Of a DNA stretch of 64,000 nt, positions 20,601 to 26,135 are shown piece by piece (position 1 is the first letter of the stretch; every line of letters begins with the position of its first letter). Made by a program: the position numbers and the translations under genes. Source of the DNA: Streptomyces sp. SM10 (GTDB taxonomy: Bacteria; Actinomycetota; Actinomycetes; Streptomycetales; Streptomycetaceae); contig NZ_NEUF01000153.1 in NCBI RefSeq assembly GCF_002910915.1, forward strand, positions 414 to 64,413. The letters are read 5' to 3'. The notes beneath the pieces were generated by a model that made no database searches, was not told the DNA's origin, and saw only the letters and a list, made by a program, of their open reading frames with translations.

Positions 20601-21869
20601 GCCGGGGTGGATGTTCTCCCCGCCGCGGATGATGAGCTCCTTGATGCGTCCGGTCACGGTGAAGTAGCCGTCGGCGTCGCGCCTGGCCAGGTCGCCGGTG
20701 CGGTACCAGCCGTGCCGGATCGCCTCGGCGGTGGCCTCAGGCTGGTTGTGGTAGCCGGCCATCACGCTGGGCCCGCTCACCCAGACCTCGCCCTCGCGCT
20801 CCGCGGGGACGTCCTCGCCGGTCTCCGGGTCCACGAGACGGACTCCGAGACCGGGCACCGGAAGTCCGCAGGAGCCCTCGACCCGGGCGCCGGTCGGCCA
20901 GTTGATCGTGATGGAACCGCACGTCTCGGTGGATCCGTACGCGTCGAGCAGCGGCGCGCCGAAGGCCTCTTCGAACGAGCGGCGCAGAGACGCTGTGGTG
21001 ATGGCACCGCCCACGAGGCACATCCGCAGGTGGGGTGCCTTGAAGCCCTGCCGGCGCGCGGCACGCACCAGGTAGTGGTACATGGTGGGCACACCGGCCA
21101 GGAAGGTCGCCGAGTCCTCGCGCAGCGCGTCCAGGACCTCATCGGCCTCGAACCCGTCCACGATCCGGGCCGTCGCTCCGACCGCGGTGACGCCGAGTAC
21201 GCACGCGATGTGGGACAGGCTGTGGAACAGCGGCAGGGGCCACACCACCCTGTCCTCGGAGTTCAGCCCCGGTACGGGTGCGTAGCAGGCGGCCACCGAC
21301 CACAGGCAGTTGCGCTGTGTGGACAGGACGCCCTTCGGCCGGCCCGTGGTTCCCGAGGTGTAGAGCATCCACGCGAGGTCGTCGAGTCCCAGGTCGTCCC
21401 GCGGCCCGACAGCCGGTTCCGTGCCCGCGAGAGTCTCGAAGCTCAAGGCCCCTGAGGGCGCGTTGCCCGTGATGACGACACGCACGTCACTCCGGTCGGC
21501 GAGGACCCGCCCGAGCTGGTCGGCGTGGGCCGCGTCGGTGATGACGACGCGCGCGTTGCTGTCCTCGAGCAGGTACGAGAGTTCGGCATCGGTGGCGCGG
21601 GGATTGAACGGCGAGCCGATGGCGCCGGCCCTGACGACGGCCAGGTAACTCTCGATGACCTCTACGCAGTTGCCGAGGTAGATCGCCACGCAGTCACCCG
21701 GTTGCAGCCTCATCTGAGCGAGGTGACCGGCGATCCTTCCCGAGCGGCGCTCCAGCTCGGCGTAGGTCACACTGCGGCGGGCGTCCCGGAAGGCCACCTT
21801 GTCCCCGAACCGGTCGGCGTGCGCCTTGAGGAGTTCGGGCAGCGGCCGTATCAGTTCGGTACGCAGCAT
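8679..21869 (-). CDS. Ansamycin type I PKS: AHBA loading module plus extension modules 1 and 2
   Basis: A 4,396-residue synthase. The loading module is an acyl-CoA-ligase-like A domain (YTSGTTGRPKG; C-terminal TASGKITRHV), a degenerate KR and an ACP (Ser ~1013 in LGFTSV). Module 1 is KS (Cys ~1244), AT (Ser ~1695; GHSQGE and YASH, predicting methylmalonyl-CoA), KR (Tyr ~2394; Trp eight residues before it and no LDD, predicting A type) and ACP (Ser ~2561). Module 2 is KS (Cys ~2792), AT (Ser ~3238; GHSVGE and HAFH, malonyl-CoA), DH (His ~3546 in DHTVGGQVLVPG), KR (Tyr ~4100; LDD, B type) and ACP (Ser ~4267). An acidic C-terminal tail serves as docking domain. An A-domain starter module beside AHBA genes is diagnostic of RifA-type ansamycin synthases. 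The start has a GGAG SD. Confidence 0.96.
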   Translation of the reverse strand: MLRTELIRPLPELLKAHADRFGDKVAFRDARRSVTYAELERRSGRIAGHLAQMRLQPGDCVAIYLGNCVEVIESYLAVVRAGAIGSPFNPRATDAELSYLLEDSNARVVITDAAHADQLGRVLADRSDVRVVITGNAPSGALSFETLAGTEPAVGPRDDLGLDDLAWMLYTSGTTGRPKGVLSTQRNCLWSVAACYAPVPGLNSEDRVVWPLPLFHSLSHIACVLGVTAVGATARIVDGFEADEVLDALREDSATFLAGVPTMYHYLVRAARRQGFKAPHLRMCLVGGAITTASLRRSFEEAFGAPLLDAYGSTETCGSITINWPTGARVEGSCGLPVPGLGVRLVDPETGEDVPAEREGEVWVSGPSVMAGYHNQPEATAEAIRHGWYRTGDLARRDADGYFTVTGRIKELIIRGGENIHPGEIEEVLRRVPGVADVAVVGRPHETLGEVPVACLVPGPEGLDPQALFAACREELSYYKVPEELYEIAQVPRTASGKITRHVLLEQPARLRAAGASHYESLFRLDWIPLPSVPPPPVVPGRWALVGPGTEELTQGLLDHGMHVSYHLDPAALRDAVSAAGGAVPDVTVLAPVAGSADGGAVHELTGVAAAWLADDLFNGGQLLLTTSRAVATASDEKIPDLWQAALWGGLRDLQRQHPGRMVLVDLDVPDAQAGAVLPTLLPGGEPQSAVRSGITLLPRLTRAAAPAPGEREPAPDPRRTVLITGADGAAAAAAARHLVIGHGVRHVMLVSEGGPRDRAAAELEDELTRAGARVVLAACDLTERAALADVLTRIRRPLTAVVHTPGAVAGAGEDPLRPAVLQALNLHELTLDAGLDAFVLNSSAAGLLGAAAPPGHGAVAAFLDGLAQNRRVAGHAALSLAWGPSDEPGGDTGTPAPAGVGRLTAHDRRAMFDAARTVDHAVLVPMRLDSGTLHTDDVPAPLRGVIEVTPRAPAPDEAGSAALRAQLLSAPADERERMLLELVRTRAARVLDLPEGATVGADRAFKELGFTSVAAVALRSALTGATGLRMSATAAFDHPTPTALARHLRALLLDDDPDVTPSTPSTAASDEPVAIVAMGCRLPGGVTSPEELWRLVELGLDGVTAFPDDRGWDIASLYDPDPDRQGTTYVREGGFLHDAGDFDADFFGISPREALAMDPQQRLLLETSWEVFERAGIDPTSLRGENIGVFSGLMHHDYGTDAADAPEGVGGYIGTGTAGSVVSGRVAYTLGLEGPAITVDTACSSSLVALHLASQALRSGECSMALAGGAAVMAKPGSFIEFSRQRALAPDSRCKAFAASADGTSWSEGVGVLLLERLSDAKRNGHRVLALLRGSAVNQDGASNGLTAPSGPAQRRVIRQALANARLAGHQVDAVEAHGTGTTLGDPIEAQALLATYGQDRSPDRPLWLGSLKSNIGHAQAAAGVAGVIKMVMAMRHGVLPGTLHVDAPSPHVDWASGAVELLTEARDWPETGRPRRSAVSSFGVSGTNAHVILEHVPETPRGSEREPTGGGHGTQPLLVSGRGGQALAAQAARLGEHLAAHPRLELGDVAHALATTRSALEQRAVVVADDIEEARSALDALAAGRPTTSVVSGSADTEGKVVFVLPGQGSQWAGMGAELLDVSPVFAQHMALCSEALAPHVDWSLSDVVRQVPGAPTLDRVDVVQPVSFAVMVSLAQVWRSNGVEPDAVVGHSQGEIAAACIAGALSLRDAARVVALRSRAIAQHLAGRGGMMSVALTAQEAGRRLNGSSDGEHLSLAAVNGPSSVVLAGTPEALDAMAGELTSEGVRVRRIPVDYASHSAQVERIEADLASALAPISPRRSDIPFYSTVHDRWMDTHELDADYWYRNLRGTVRMEEAVRALLAQGFGFFVEVSSHPVLVPAVQATAEDAVGGAVTVVGTLRRDDGGTRRLLTSLAGAWVRGLAVDWPTPPERAGADLPTYAFQRRRFWLQASSDRSAHGVATPADPVEASFWKAVDSEDLEGLAASLTAGGREDADGLGAVAEALPVLADWRRRYRERSAGDSWRYRVTWKRMAGAGRDELPRRWLVMMPTAYDASGGLADRVLDGLRSRGSECVRMDVNAREADAGELAARIREEAGQPGDLSGVLSLLAFDERPVPGAPAHTAGLAATVALVAALEATDVDAPLWTLTCGAVATGPGSPEPSPAQAMVWGLGRVVALESPSRWGGLVDLPDTLDERALRRLSSALSGTDGEDQLAVRPTGVLARRLVPAPTRGAAAARRWHPRGTVLVTGGTGGVGAEVARRLASDGAAHLVLTGRRGPRAPGAEQLADEIRASGAEVTVRACDVADREAVRDLLASLPGPLTAVVHAAGVGQNSLLADTAPDEFAGILAGKAAGAAHLDELLGDADLDAFVLMSSNSGVWGGGGQSAYAAANAYLDALAERRRARGRTATSVAWGAWGGGIGLGAREGASERLRRAGVLEMEPGTAVSALIRAVEHDDTCVSVTRMDWQRFGAAFTMARPSPLIAEVPGVRAAGADGEEKSDVPAPAGRLVGLDGPECDRILLDLVLAQSAAVLGHSGAAAVDATRAFRDQGFDSMTALDLRNRLAAEAGVALPSTIVFDHPTPTALAVRLRGLLLGEQAVTSAPVHGAARDDDPIVIVAMSARLPGGVASPEDLWRLVEDGVDAVSGFPTDRGWDVENLFDPDPEQTGKSYVRHGSFLYDAGDFDAAFFGISPREALAMDPQQRVLLETAWEVVERAGIDAATLHGTRTGVFVGAMHQDYGTGQSPARRGAEGYFVTGNASSVLSGRVAYSLGLEGPAVTVDTACSSSLVALHMAAQALRSGECDLAMAGGVTVMATPDGFVEFSRQRGLSTDGRCRAFAASADGTGWSEGAGLLLVERLSDARRNGHPVLAVVRGTAINQDGASNGLTAPNGTSQQRVIRQALADAGLTAPDVDVVEAHGTGTVLGDPIEAHAVLAAYGRNRPEDRPLWLGSLKSNIGHTQAAAGVAGVIKMVMAMRHGVLPRTLHVDEPSPHIDWASGAVELLTEARDWPALDRPRRAGVSSFGISGTNGHVILEQPPLDGPVAPEARRTPPAVPWLLSARTPEALSAQAARLVAVLERSDGPGPADVAYSLTARSNLEHRAVLVTGDGEDPLTGLRALAHGEAAATLVQGTRAGGRTAVLFTGQGAQRLGMGRELYDCYPVFAEAFDTVCAELDPRLGRSLHSVLLGSDPAPLEQTAMAQAALFSVEVALFRLMESWGVRPDAVAGHSVGEIAAAHVAGVLSLADACTLVAARGALMQALPAGGSMIAVASSEEEVLPLLAGLEDRVSIAAVNGPAAVVLSGDEQAVQELAAEFAGRGTETRRLRVSHAFHSPLMDPMLGAFRAVVEQLDFRAPRIHVVSTSDPEAVGADVLRSPDHWTEQVRRPVRFHDAVRTLHSQGVSTFLELGPGGVLTAMVQDCLSDVAQTIAAVPTLRRDRSEPQAVVSALARLHVRGVPADWAALFEGSGSQKVDLPTYAFQRRRYWLDPTGTTADAGAAGLTDAAHPLLRGTVTLPDSDGVLATGRLSVATHGWLADHTVGGQVLVPGTALVEAVVRAGDEAGYPVLDELVIEAPLVLPGHAAVQLQVAVSAPDATGRRPVGIHSRPAGTDPDAPWTRHAGGLLAAGGTAPLPGSGAWPPHGARRVDSDHFYPSMSEAGYEYGPVFRGLRAVWTRGEDIFAEVALPEEHEHEARQFGLHPALLDAALHAASFGALGGMGQGKLLLPFAWAGVTLHASGACALRVKVTPAGPDAFALEATDADGAPVMSVESLAFRPVSADQLQTGPATYDQLFHLDWPAVALPDHPDRSQQVEYADLTGASHAEGPARVRDLLGRALHAVRSWLEEDRPATARLVVLTRDACLPGTDPAAAAVWGLVRAAQSENPDRIVLADIDAEEESRRALPRAVASGEPQLAIRAGEARVPRLARVPAEAPAEGRPLDREGTVLITGGTGTLGALVARHLVAEHGVRGVLLVSRSGGESTRARAIEAELTGLGADVTFAACDVADRGALAAVLDTIPAERPLTGVVHAAGVLDDGVLPALTPERLDTVLRPKADAAWHLHELTRDTDLAVFLLFSSASGLFGTPGQANYAASNAFLDGLAAHRRTHGLPATSLAWGLWAEASAMTGSLGSAELERGRRGGMDALSSREGMELLDTALRLGHAKLMPAKLGLGTYGTESAAVPPLLRGLIRVTRTSARGSASPAAHLPAQALAGLKEPEREAALLELVRVEAATVLGHGTAGSVDSEQAFKDVGFDSLTAVELRNRLVAATGVRLPATLIFDYPTPLALAGCLAERLRPEPADARAAGPQPLVLATELDRLEAAFAHADPDEALRADLMSRLSRLEALTASWGPAGRIDDEEDAFDFDTASDDEIFGLIDKELGSS

Positions 21870-22152
21870 CTCACCACTCCGTCGGCCGGCGAGGCGCCTC
21901 GCACGGGCCGGTATCGGTTGCCGCCCACGGCAGTGGGCGAGTCACTGCTCAGTCTCGGGCGCGCCCACCCCGCGCCCTACCCCTACCGGCCCCCTAGGGC
22001 ATCCCTAACTCCGCAGGCTTCTGGGCCACCCGAAACCGAACCGGTCCGGCTGGAGCGTGCGCTCCGTCCTGTGCGGCGGGACCGGAGAGCGGGGACGCCG
22101 CCGTGGGCCGGTCGGCCGGCCACCGCGCGGTGCCGGCCGACCCGGGGACACG
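21870..22152. promoter_or_regulatory. Promoter region of the PKS operon with four phased CCCTA repeats
   Basis: This 283-bp non-coding stretch lies between the phosphatase end and the PKS start on the minus strand. CCCTA occurs at 21975, 21981, 21992 and 22003. The T positions are 21978, 21984, 21995 and 22006, so the last three steps are phased at 11 bp, about one helical turn. One copy forms CCCCTAGGG. On the coding strand these read TAGGG. Such phasing is typical of direct-repeat activator sites. The rest of the stretch shows nothing recognisable. Confidence 0.45.
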
Positions 22153-23937
22153 TCAGCCGACAGCTGCGGCCGGCCACAGCGCCAGCAGGTCACTCGGCTT
22201 CTGGAGTACGGCATCAGGCGAAGCGGCGAGCAACGCCGGTTCGTCCGTCTCGCCCCACAGTGCCGCCAACGCGGCCACTCCCGCACCGTGCGCACTCGCT
22301 ATGTCGGTCACCGCGTCTCCGACCATCACCGCACTGTCGGGCTCGGCCCCGAGCAGTTCCAGAGCCTTCAGCACGATGTCAGGAGCGGGTTTCGGGCGAG
22401 CGATCTCGTCCGACCCGATCACGTGATCGAAGAGCTCCAGCACTCCCAGCTGCGACAGCAGCGAACGCGCCCTCGGCCCGCTCTTTCCCGTTGCCACGGC
22501 GAGCCGGATACCCCGCTCGCGCAGGGTGTGCAGCATCTCGGGCACCCCGTCGAACAGGGGCACCAGATGAGCCATCCGATAGCTCTCCCTGACGAAGGGC
22601 TCCTCCATCGCGAGAGGCAGGTCCATGATCCGCATGATGTCGGGGAAGTACCGGCCCAGATGCCGGTTGTACTCCGCGAACGGCGCCGGCCCTTCTCCCA
22701 CGACCTCGGCGTACGCGATCGAGAACGCCTCGCGCATCACCTCGGTGCTGTCCACCAGCACCCCGTCGAGATCGAACACGACCACACTTCTGGGGTGCTC
22801 CAGCGGGCCGACGGCGGGCCTGCTTCCGGTGAGACCCGTTATGCGCCTGTCCATCTGGTGCTCCCTGGTCGTGTCATGTGCCGGAACGTGCCTCCGGGCG
22901 CAGGCGTAGAGACGCTCGATGATCCCGATGTTGCGGCGTGCGTCGGCCACCGCCCGCCCGGCCATGGCTGGTTGGTCCAGCAGCCCGGGCAACCCGTCGA
23001 GCTGGCGGTCGTACTCCGCACCGATCCGCTCGGCCTCGAACGGCACCTGCGTCGTCTCGCCGTCACTGGTGAACGTGAGGTCGGAACCGTCCTCGCGGTT
23101 GGGGCTGAAGCCGAACGTGCAGCGCAGAGAGGCCACACCCGCGCTGCCCTCGACCGTGATCAGCGTGACGTCGCGCGATTCGTGCGACGCCCAGCTCGCG
23201 CGCAGCGCCACCGAGACGCCTTCCTCCGTGACCAGGAATCCCCGGACGGTGTCCTCGACGTCACCGCCTCCCGCACCGGCGCCCGCCGCCTCGGGGGCGT
23301 CGCGCCAGCCGGCCCTGGCAGCAGACGTGTTGACGAAGTCGTCGGACAGCGTGCCGACCACCTGCGTCAGGGCGGCCGGCCCCAGGATCGGCGCGATGCT
23401 GTCCAGCAGGTGCCACCCGAGGTCCACCAGTGCGCCTCCGCCGGCGAGTTGCGCCTGTGTGAACCATCCTCCCGAGTCCGGAACGCCACGGGCCCGCACC
23501 CAGGACACGTCGATGTGCCGGATCTGTCCGACCGCCGGCGTCCGCTCGTAGAGCGCCCGGACGTCGGCCCGGTACCGCGCCGCGCTGCCGGCCAGCAGTA
23601 CCGCGCCTCCGGCGCGTTCCGCCTCCGCGAGACGGTCGGCCTCCGAGGACGTGAGGCACACCGGCTTCTCGAGGAACACGGGGATGCCCCGGAGCAGCAG
23701 CTCCTCGGCGATGTCGGCGTGCAGATGGTTCGGCACGGCGACGACTGCGAGGTCGACCGTCCCGGGCTCGATCTCCGCGACGTCACCCAGCAGCGGAACC
23801 CCCGGGTCCGCCGGGCCTGCCACGGGATCCACCACAGCGATGACGTCGTAGGCGTGATGCTCCTTCAGCCGTGGGAGCCAGATCTCGCGGCCCGCCCAGC
23901 CCATCCCGACGACCACGACACGGACGGGCCCGTTCAC
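22153..23937 (-). CDS. Fused RifL-type oxidoreductase and RifM-type HAD phosphatase
   Basis: A 594-codon frame with two enzymes. Residues ~1-355 are a Gfo/Idh/MocA oxidoreductase: the Rossmann motif is VVVVGMGWAGRE, and the family signature VFLEKPV is near residue 90. Residues ~362-594 are an HAD hydrolase with VVFDLDGVLVDS, the Thr/Ser motif VATGKSG, and VMVGDAVTD. In AHBA biosynthesis RifL oxidises UDP-glucose to the 3-keto sugar, RifK transaminates it, and RifM releases kanosamine. They are usually separate proteins. Here no stop separates them, yet an AGGGAG SD lies six bases before an in-frame ATG at 22854, so a separate phosphatase could also be made. The GTG start overlaps the AHBA synthase stop by 4 bases. 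Confidence 0.9.
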   Translation of the reverse strand: MNGPVRVVVVGMGWAGREIWLPRLKEHHAYDVIAVVDPVAGPADPGVPLLGDVAEIEPGTVDLAVVAVPNHLHADIAEELLLRGIPVFLEKPVCLTSSEADRLAEAERAGGAVLLAGSAARYRADVRALYERTPAVGQIRHIDVSWVRARGVPDSGGWFTQAQLAGGGALVDLGWHLLDSIAPILGPAALTQVVGTLSDDFVNTSAARAGWRDAPEAAGAGAGGGDVEDTVRGFLVTEEGVSVALRASWASHESRDVTLITVEGSAGVASLRCTFGFSPNREDGSDLTFTSDGETTQVPFEAERIGAEYDRQLDGLPGLLDQPAMAGRAVADARRNIGIIERLYACARRHVPAHDTTREHQMDRRITGLTGSRPAVGPLEHPRSVVVFDLDGVLVDSTEVMREAFSIAYAEVVGEGPAPFAEYNRHLGRYFPDIMRIMDLPLAMEEPFVRESYRMAHLVPLFDGVPEMLHTLRERGIRLAVATGKSGPRARSLLSQLGVLELFDHVIGSDEIARPKPAPDIVLKALELLGAEPDSAVMVGDAVTDIASAHGAGVAALAALWGETDEPALLAASPDAVLQKPSDLLALWPAAAVG

Positions 23938-25097
23938 GCCTTGGCCATGCTTTCCGCGATGACGGCTGCGATGTCGTGCATCTGCTGCTCGGTGCCCAGC
24001 AGCGTCCGGTGGTGCAGCCAGACGGAGTCCCTGGTGAGTGCCTCGGAGTTCGGGCAGCGGCGGGCGATGTCCTCCACGGACTCGTCCGGAGCGGAGGACT
24101 CCCAGAAGCCGTCGCTGCGGTAGATGGCGCGGAACCCGACGAAGGCCGGCAGCCCCTGCTCGATCAGGGTGTCCACGAGGGCGTTGCGGCGCTCCTCACC
24201 GAGTCCCGGGACCCGGAACATGGCCATGTAGTGCGGATTGCGGTCGTTGCGTTCGTCCCTGCCCTGCGGTACGACGCCGGGGATCTCGGCGAGCAGGCTC
24301 GCCAACAGCGGCCAGCGCTCCTCACGTGTGTCGATCTGCCCTGCCAGCCGATCCAGTTGGGCCCGGAGGACCGAGGCGCTGAACTCGTTCATCCGGAAGT
24401 TGGAGCCCGAGGTGTTGTGGAAGTACTTGCGGTCCGTCGGGGGGCGCCCGCAACTGTGCCGCAGGAACGCGCTGTCGTACAGCTCACGGGTCGGGAAGGT
24501 CACCGCACCGCCCTCGCCCGCGGTCATGAGCTTGCCGTTCTGGAAGCTGAAGGCGGCCACGGAGCCGAGTTCGCCGACCTTCTTCCCCTGCCACCGTGCA
24601 CCATGGGCATGCGCCGCGTCCTGCAGGATCGGCACGCCCGCGTCCGCGGTCAGCTTCTCCAGCGCGTCCATGTCCGCCACCTGGCCCGCCATGTGGACCG
24701 GCATGACGGCCTTGGTCCGGGGCCCCATCGCAGCGGCGACGGCGGCAGGGTCGATGCAGTACGTCTCCGCGTCGACGTCCACCGGAACGGCCACCGCGCC
24801 CAGCCGCTGCGCTGCCTGCGAGGAAGAAATGAAGGTGAACGCGGGAACAATGACTTCCGAGCCGGGGCCGACCCCGAGGACCTGCAGGGCGAGCTCCAGC
24901 GCATGCGTCCCGTTGGTCACCGCGAGCGCGTACGGTGCGCCGTGGTAATCGGCGAACTCCTCCTCGAAGGTGTCGACCTCACTCCCTCCGATGCGCCACC
25001 ACTGCCCCTGGTCGAGAGCACGGTGCAGAGCCATCCGCTCCGCGTCGCCGTACTGCGGCCAGGCAGGGAACTCAAATGACTGCGGCGAACGTCCCAT
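23934..25097 (-). CDS. rifK: 3-amino-5-hydroxybenzoate (AHBA) synthase
   Basis: A 387-residue PLP enzyme of the DegT/DnrJ/EryC1 fold. The AHBA-synthase signature SFQNGKLMTAGEGGA is present; its Lys (~189) is the expected PLP Schiff-base residue, matching Lys188 of RifK. Other family blocks include VPAFTFISSSQA and QDAAHAHGA. The enzyme aromatises 5-deoxy-5-aminodehydroshikimate to AHBA. RifK is also credited with the transamination that makes UDP-kanosamine. It is the first gene of a two-gene unit with the RifL-RifM fusion (GTGA overlap). The presence of AHBA synthase identifies the cluster as ansamycin or mitomycin type, and the neighbouring PKS decides for ansamycin. The SD before the ATG is weak (GAAAG). 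Confidence 0.96.
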   Translation of the reverse strand: MGRSPQSFEFPAWPQYGDAERMALHRALDQGQWWRIGGSEVDTFEEEFADYHGAPYALAVTNGTHALELALQVLGVGPGSEVIVPAFTFISSSQAAQRLGAVAVPVDVDAETYCIDPAAVAAAMGPRTKAVMPVHMAGQVADMDALEKLTADAGVPILQDAAHAHGARWQGKKVGELGSVAAFSFQNGKLMTAGEGGAVTFPTRELYDSAFLRHSCGRPPTDRKYFHNTSGSNFRMNEFSASVLRAQLDRLAGQIDTREERWPLLASLLAEIPGVVPQGRDERNDRNPHYMAMFRVPGLGEERRNALVDTLIEQGLPAFVGFRAIYRSDGFWESSAPDESVEDIARRCPNSEALTRDSVWLHHRTLLGTEQQMHDIAAVIAESMAKA

Positions 25098-25181
25098 GGA
25101 TTACACACTTTCTCGGTGAAGTGAATCGGTGCGGGCCGTGACGCTATCGCAGCAATTCGTTACGCCCTCCCCCTTCACGTT

Positions 25182-25198
25182 CCCCTAACACCCCCCTA
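25182..25198. promoter_or_regulatory. Two CCCCTA repeats 11 bp apart upstream of AHBA synthase
   Basis: CCCCTA occurs at 25182-25187 and again at 25193-25198, exactly 11 bp apart, about 90 bp upstream of the AHBA synthase ATG. The motif and spacing match the repeats before the loading PKS gene. A shared activator site is inferred. Confidence 0.42.
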
Positions 25199-25376
25199 TC
25201 CAGATACTTCACGACGCATCGAGGGATGGAATTCCGACCTCGTGGACACGCGTGCCCGAACCTCCGGTGACCGACGGGGTCCCCGGCAGCGCGCCGACGC
25301 CGGCGCCGCCACCGTGCGGGGCACCTCGACCGGGGGCGGGCGCCGGCGTGGGCCGGATGGTTCCCGCCGACAACCC

Positions 25377-25517
25377 GTAGCTCTGCTCGGCGACTTGGAC
25401 CCCGACTCCAACCCCAACCGAGACGAACTGCGCAAGCGCAGGATCCTGCCCGCCACATCCAGCAAGGGCTGCCCGAACATCAAGGACCTGGGCAAGCTCC
25501 GGTACGTCGTCGAGCAG
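25377..25517 (+). pseudogene. IS5-family transposase relic (internal to C-terminal fragment)
   Basis: About 47 codons read LLGDLDPDSNPNRDELRKR and then GLGK-like DLGKLRYVVEQ. This matches the IS5-group DDE transposase block LLAD..YDS....R..L and the catalytic-Glu motif LGK.RWVVER. Here R(W/Y)VVEQ keeps the Glu. No upstream transposase domain, start, terminal inverted repeats or sequence after VVEQ is recognisable, so it is a decayed remnant. It sits exactly between the ansamycin genes and the peptide operon and marks a past insertion or recombination site. The surrounding stretch (25,199-25,376 and 25,518-25,850) shows nothing else I can identify. Confidence 0.68.
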
Positions 25518-25899
25518 GCCCGCCCCTCATCGCGCTACGAGCCCTTGGGGATGCCGAGCCACGTGGGCGACCGGGCGGCCGGGGTCCCGCACTTCACGCA
25601 CGGCCCATTCACACAAGCCATCCCACTCCTGGGCATCACCAACAACGGAACCGTCCGGGGAACTTGATCACGCCCTGGGAGCGAGGTGTTCACCGAGGCG
25701 GCTGCCCGACGTCGGTAGCCCCACCACCGGACGTGTGCGCCGATTTCCTCCCCAACGCCCCGCTTTACCTACCGCCCATATGGTCGAAAGATCGGGCTGA
25801 GTCACCGATCAGGCGAATGGCCCGATGATTCACCTCTGCCCCACCACTGACCCACTTTGACCCTATCGAAGATCAGCCCTTGACCTTCCTGCGAATGCC

Positions 25900-25928
25900 T
25901 TGTGTACGCCAAGTCACTCAGCTATGGT
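25900..25928 (+). promoter_or_regulatory. Candidate promoter of the peptide operon
   Basis: TTGTGT at 25900-25905 and TATGGT at 25923-25928 are separated by 17 bp, a reasonable SigA-type (HrdB-like) promoter, placing the start about 30 bases before the peptide ATG. Two TTGACC hexamers further upstream (25857 and 25880) could be an operator or alternative -35 boxes. This comes from sequence inspection only. Confidence 0.4.
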
Positions 25929-25964
25929 TACGCCGCCCAAGAAGATCACCCCAAGGAGGCCGCA

Positions 25965-26030
25965 ATGATTGACATTGAAGAGATCGAGGTTGTCGCCGAA
26001 GCTCTCACCTGCGGTGACTACATCCGCTAA
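25965..26030 (+). CDS. 21-residue candidate RiPP precursor peptide
   Basis: A tiny gene with a near-perfect SD (AAGGAGG at 25953-25959, five bases before the ATG). The 21-residue product has an acidic, Ile/Val/Glu-rich N-terminal part suited to be a short leader and a C-terminal stretch LTCGDYIR with a single Cys (residue 16) and a Tyr (19). It is directly followed by a terminator-like hairpin and then by two DUF692/MNIO-type enzymes, a small partner protein and a MATE exporter. MNIO enzymes act on peptide Cys, Asp, Asn or Tyr residues in known systems (MbnBC, TglHI). This context makes it the probable substrate. Peptide function and product are unknown. Confidence 0.78.
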   Translation: MIDIEEIEVVAEALTCGDYIR

Positions 26031-26034
26031 AGGG

Positions 26035-26073
26035 CGTGGGATGCGCCGGACAAAACCGGCGCATCCACGTTTT
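26035..26073 (+). terminator. Hairpin terminator or attenuator after the precursor gene
   Basis: An inverted repeat with arms CGTGG(G)ATGCGCCGG (26035-26049) and CCGGCGCATCCACG (26056-26069) encloses the loop ACAAAA and is followed by TTTT. It begins five bases after the peptide stop codon and precedes the enzyme genes. In RiPP operons such an element often gives high precursor and low enzyme expression by partial termination. Confidence 0.72.
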
Positions 26074-26135
26074 CCATTCCTTCGGAACAATGAAGGAATG
26101 CCCGAACGGCGCCATGGCGGAAAGGGGCGGATTCC

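Noticed and set aside
8679..25097. Mitomycin-type AHBA cluster
   Set aside because: AHBA synthase alone could indicate mitomycin, but the adjacent A-domain-loaded modular PKS and LAL regulator fit an ansamycin.
25242..25376. 5' extension of the open frame before the transposase relic (about 45 codons)
   Set aside because: Arg/Gly/Thr-rich low-complexity translation with no similarity to the transposase and no SD; only the part after 25377 looks like IS5.
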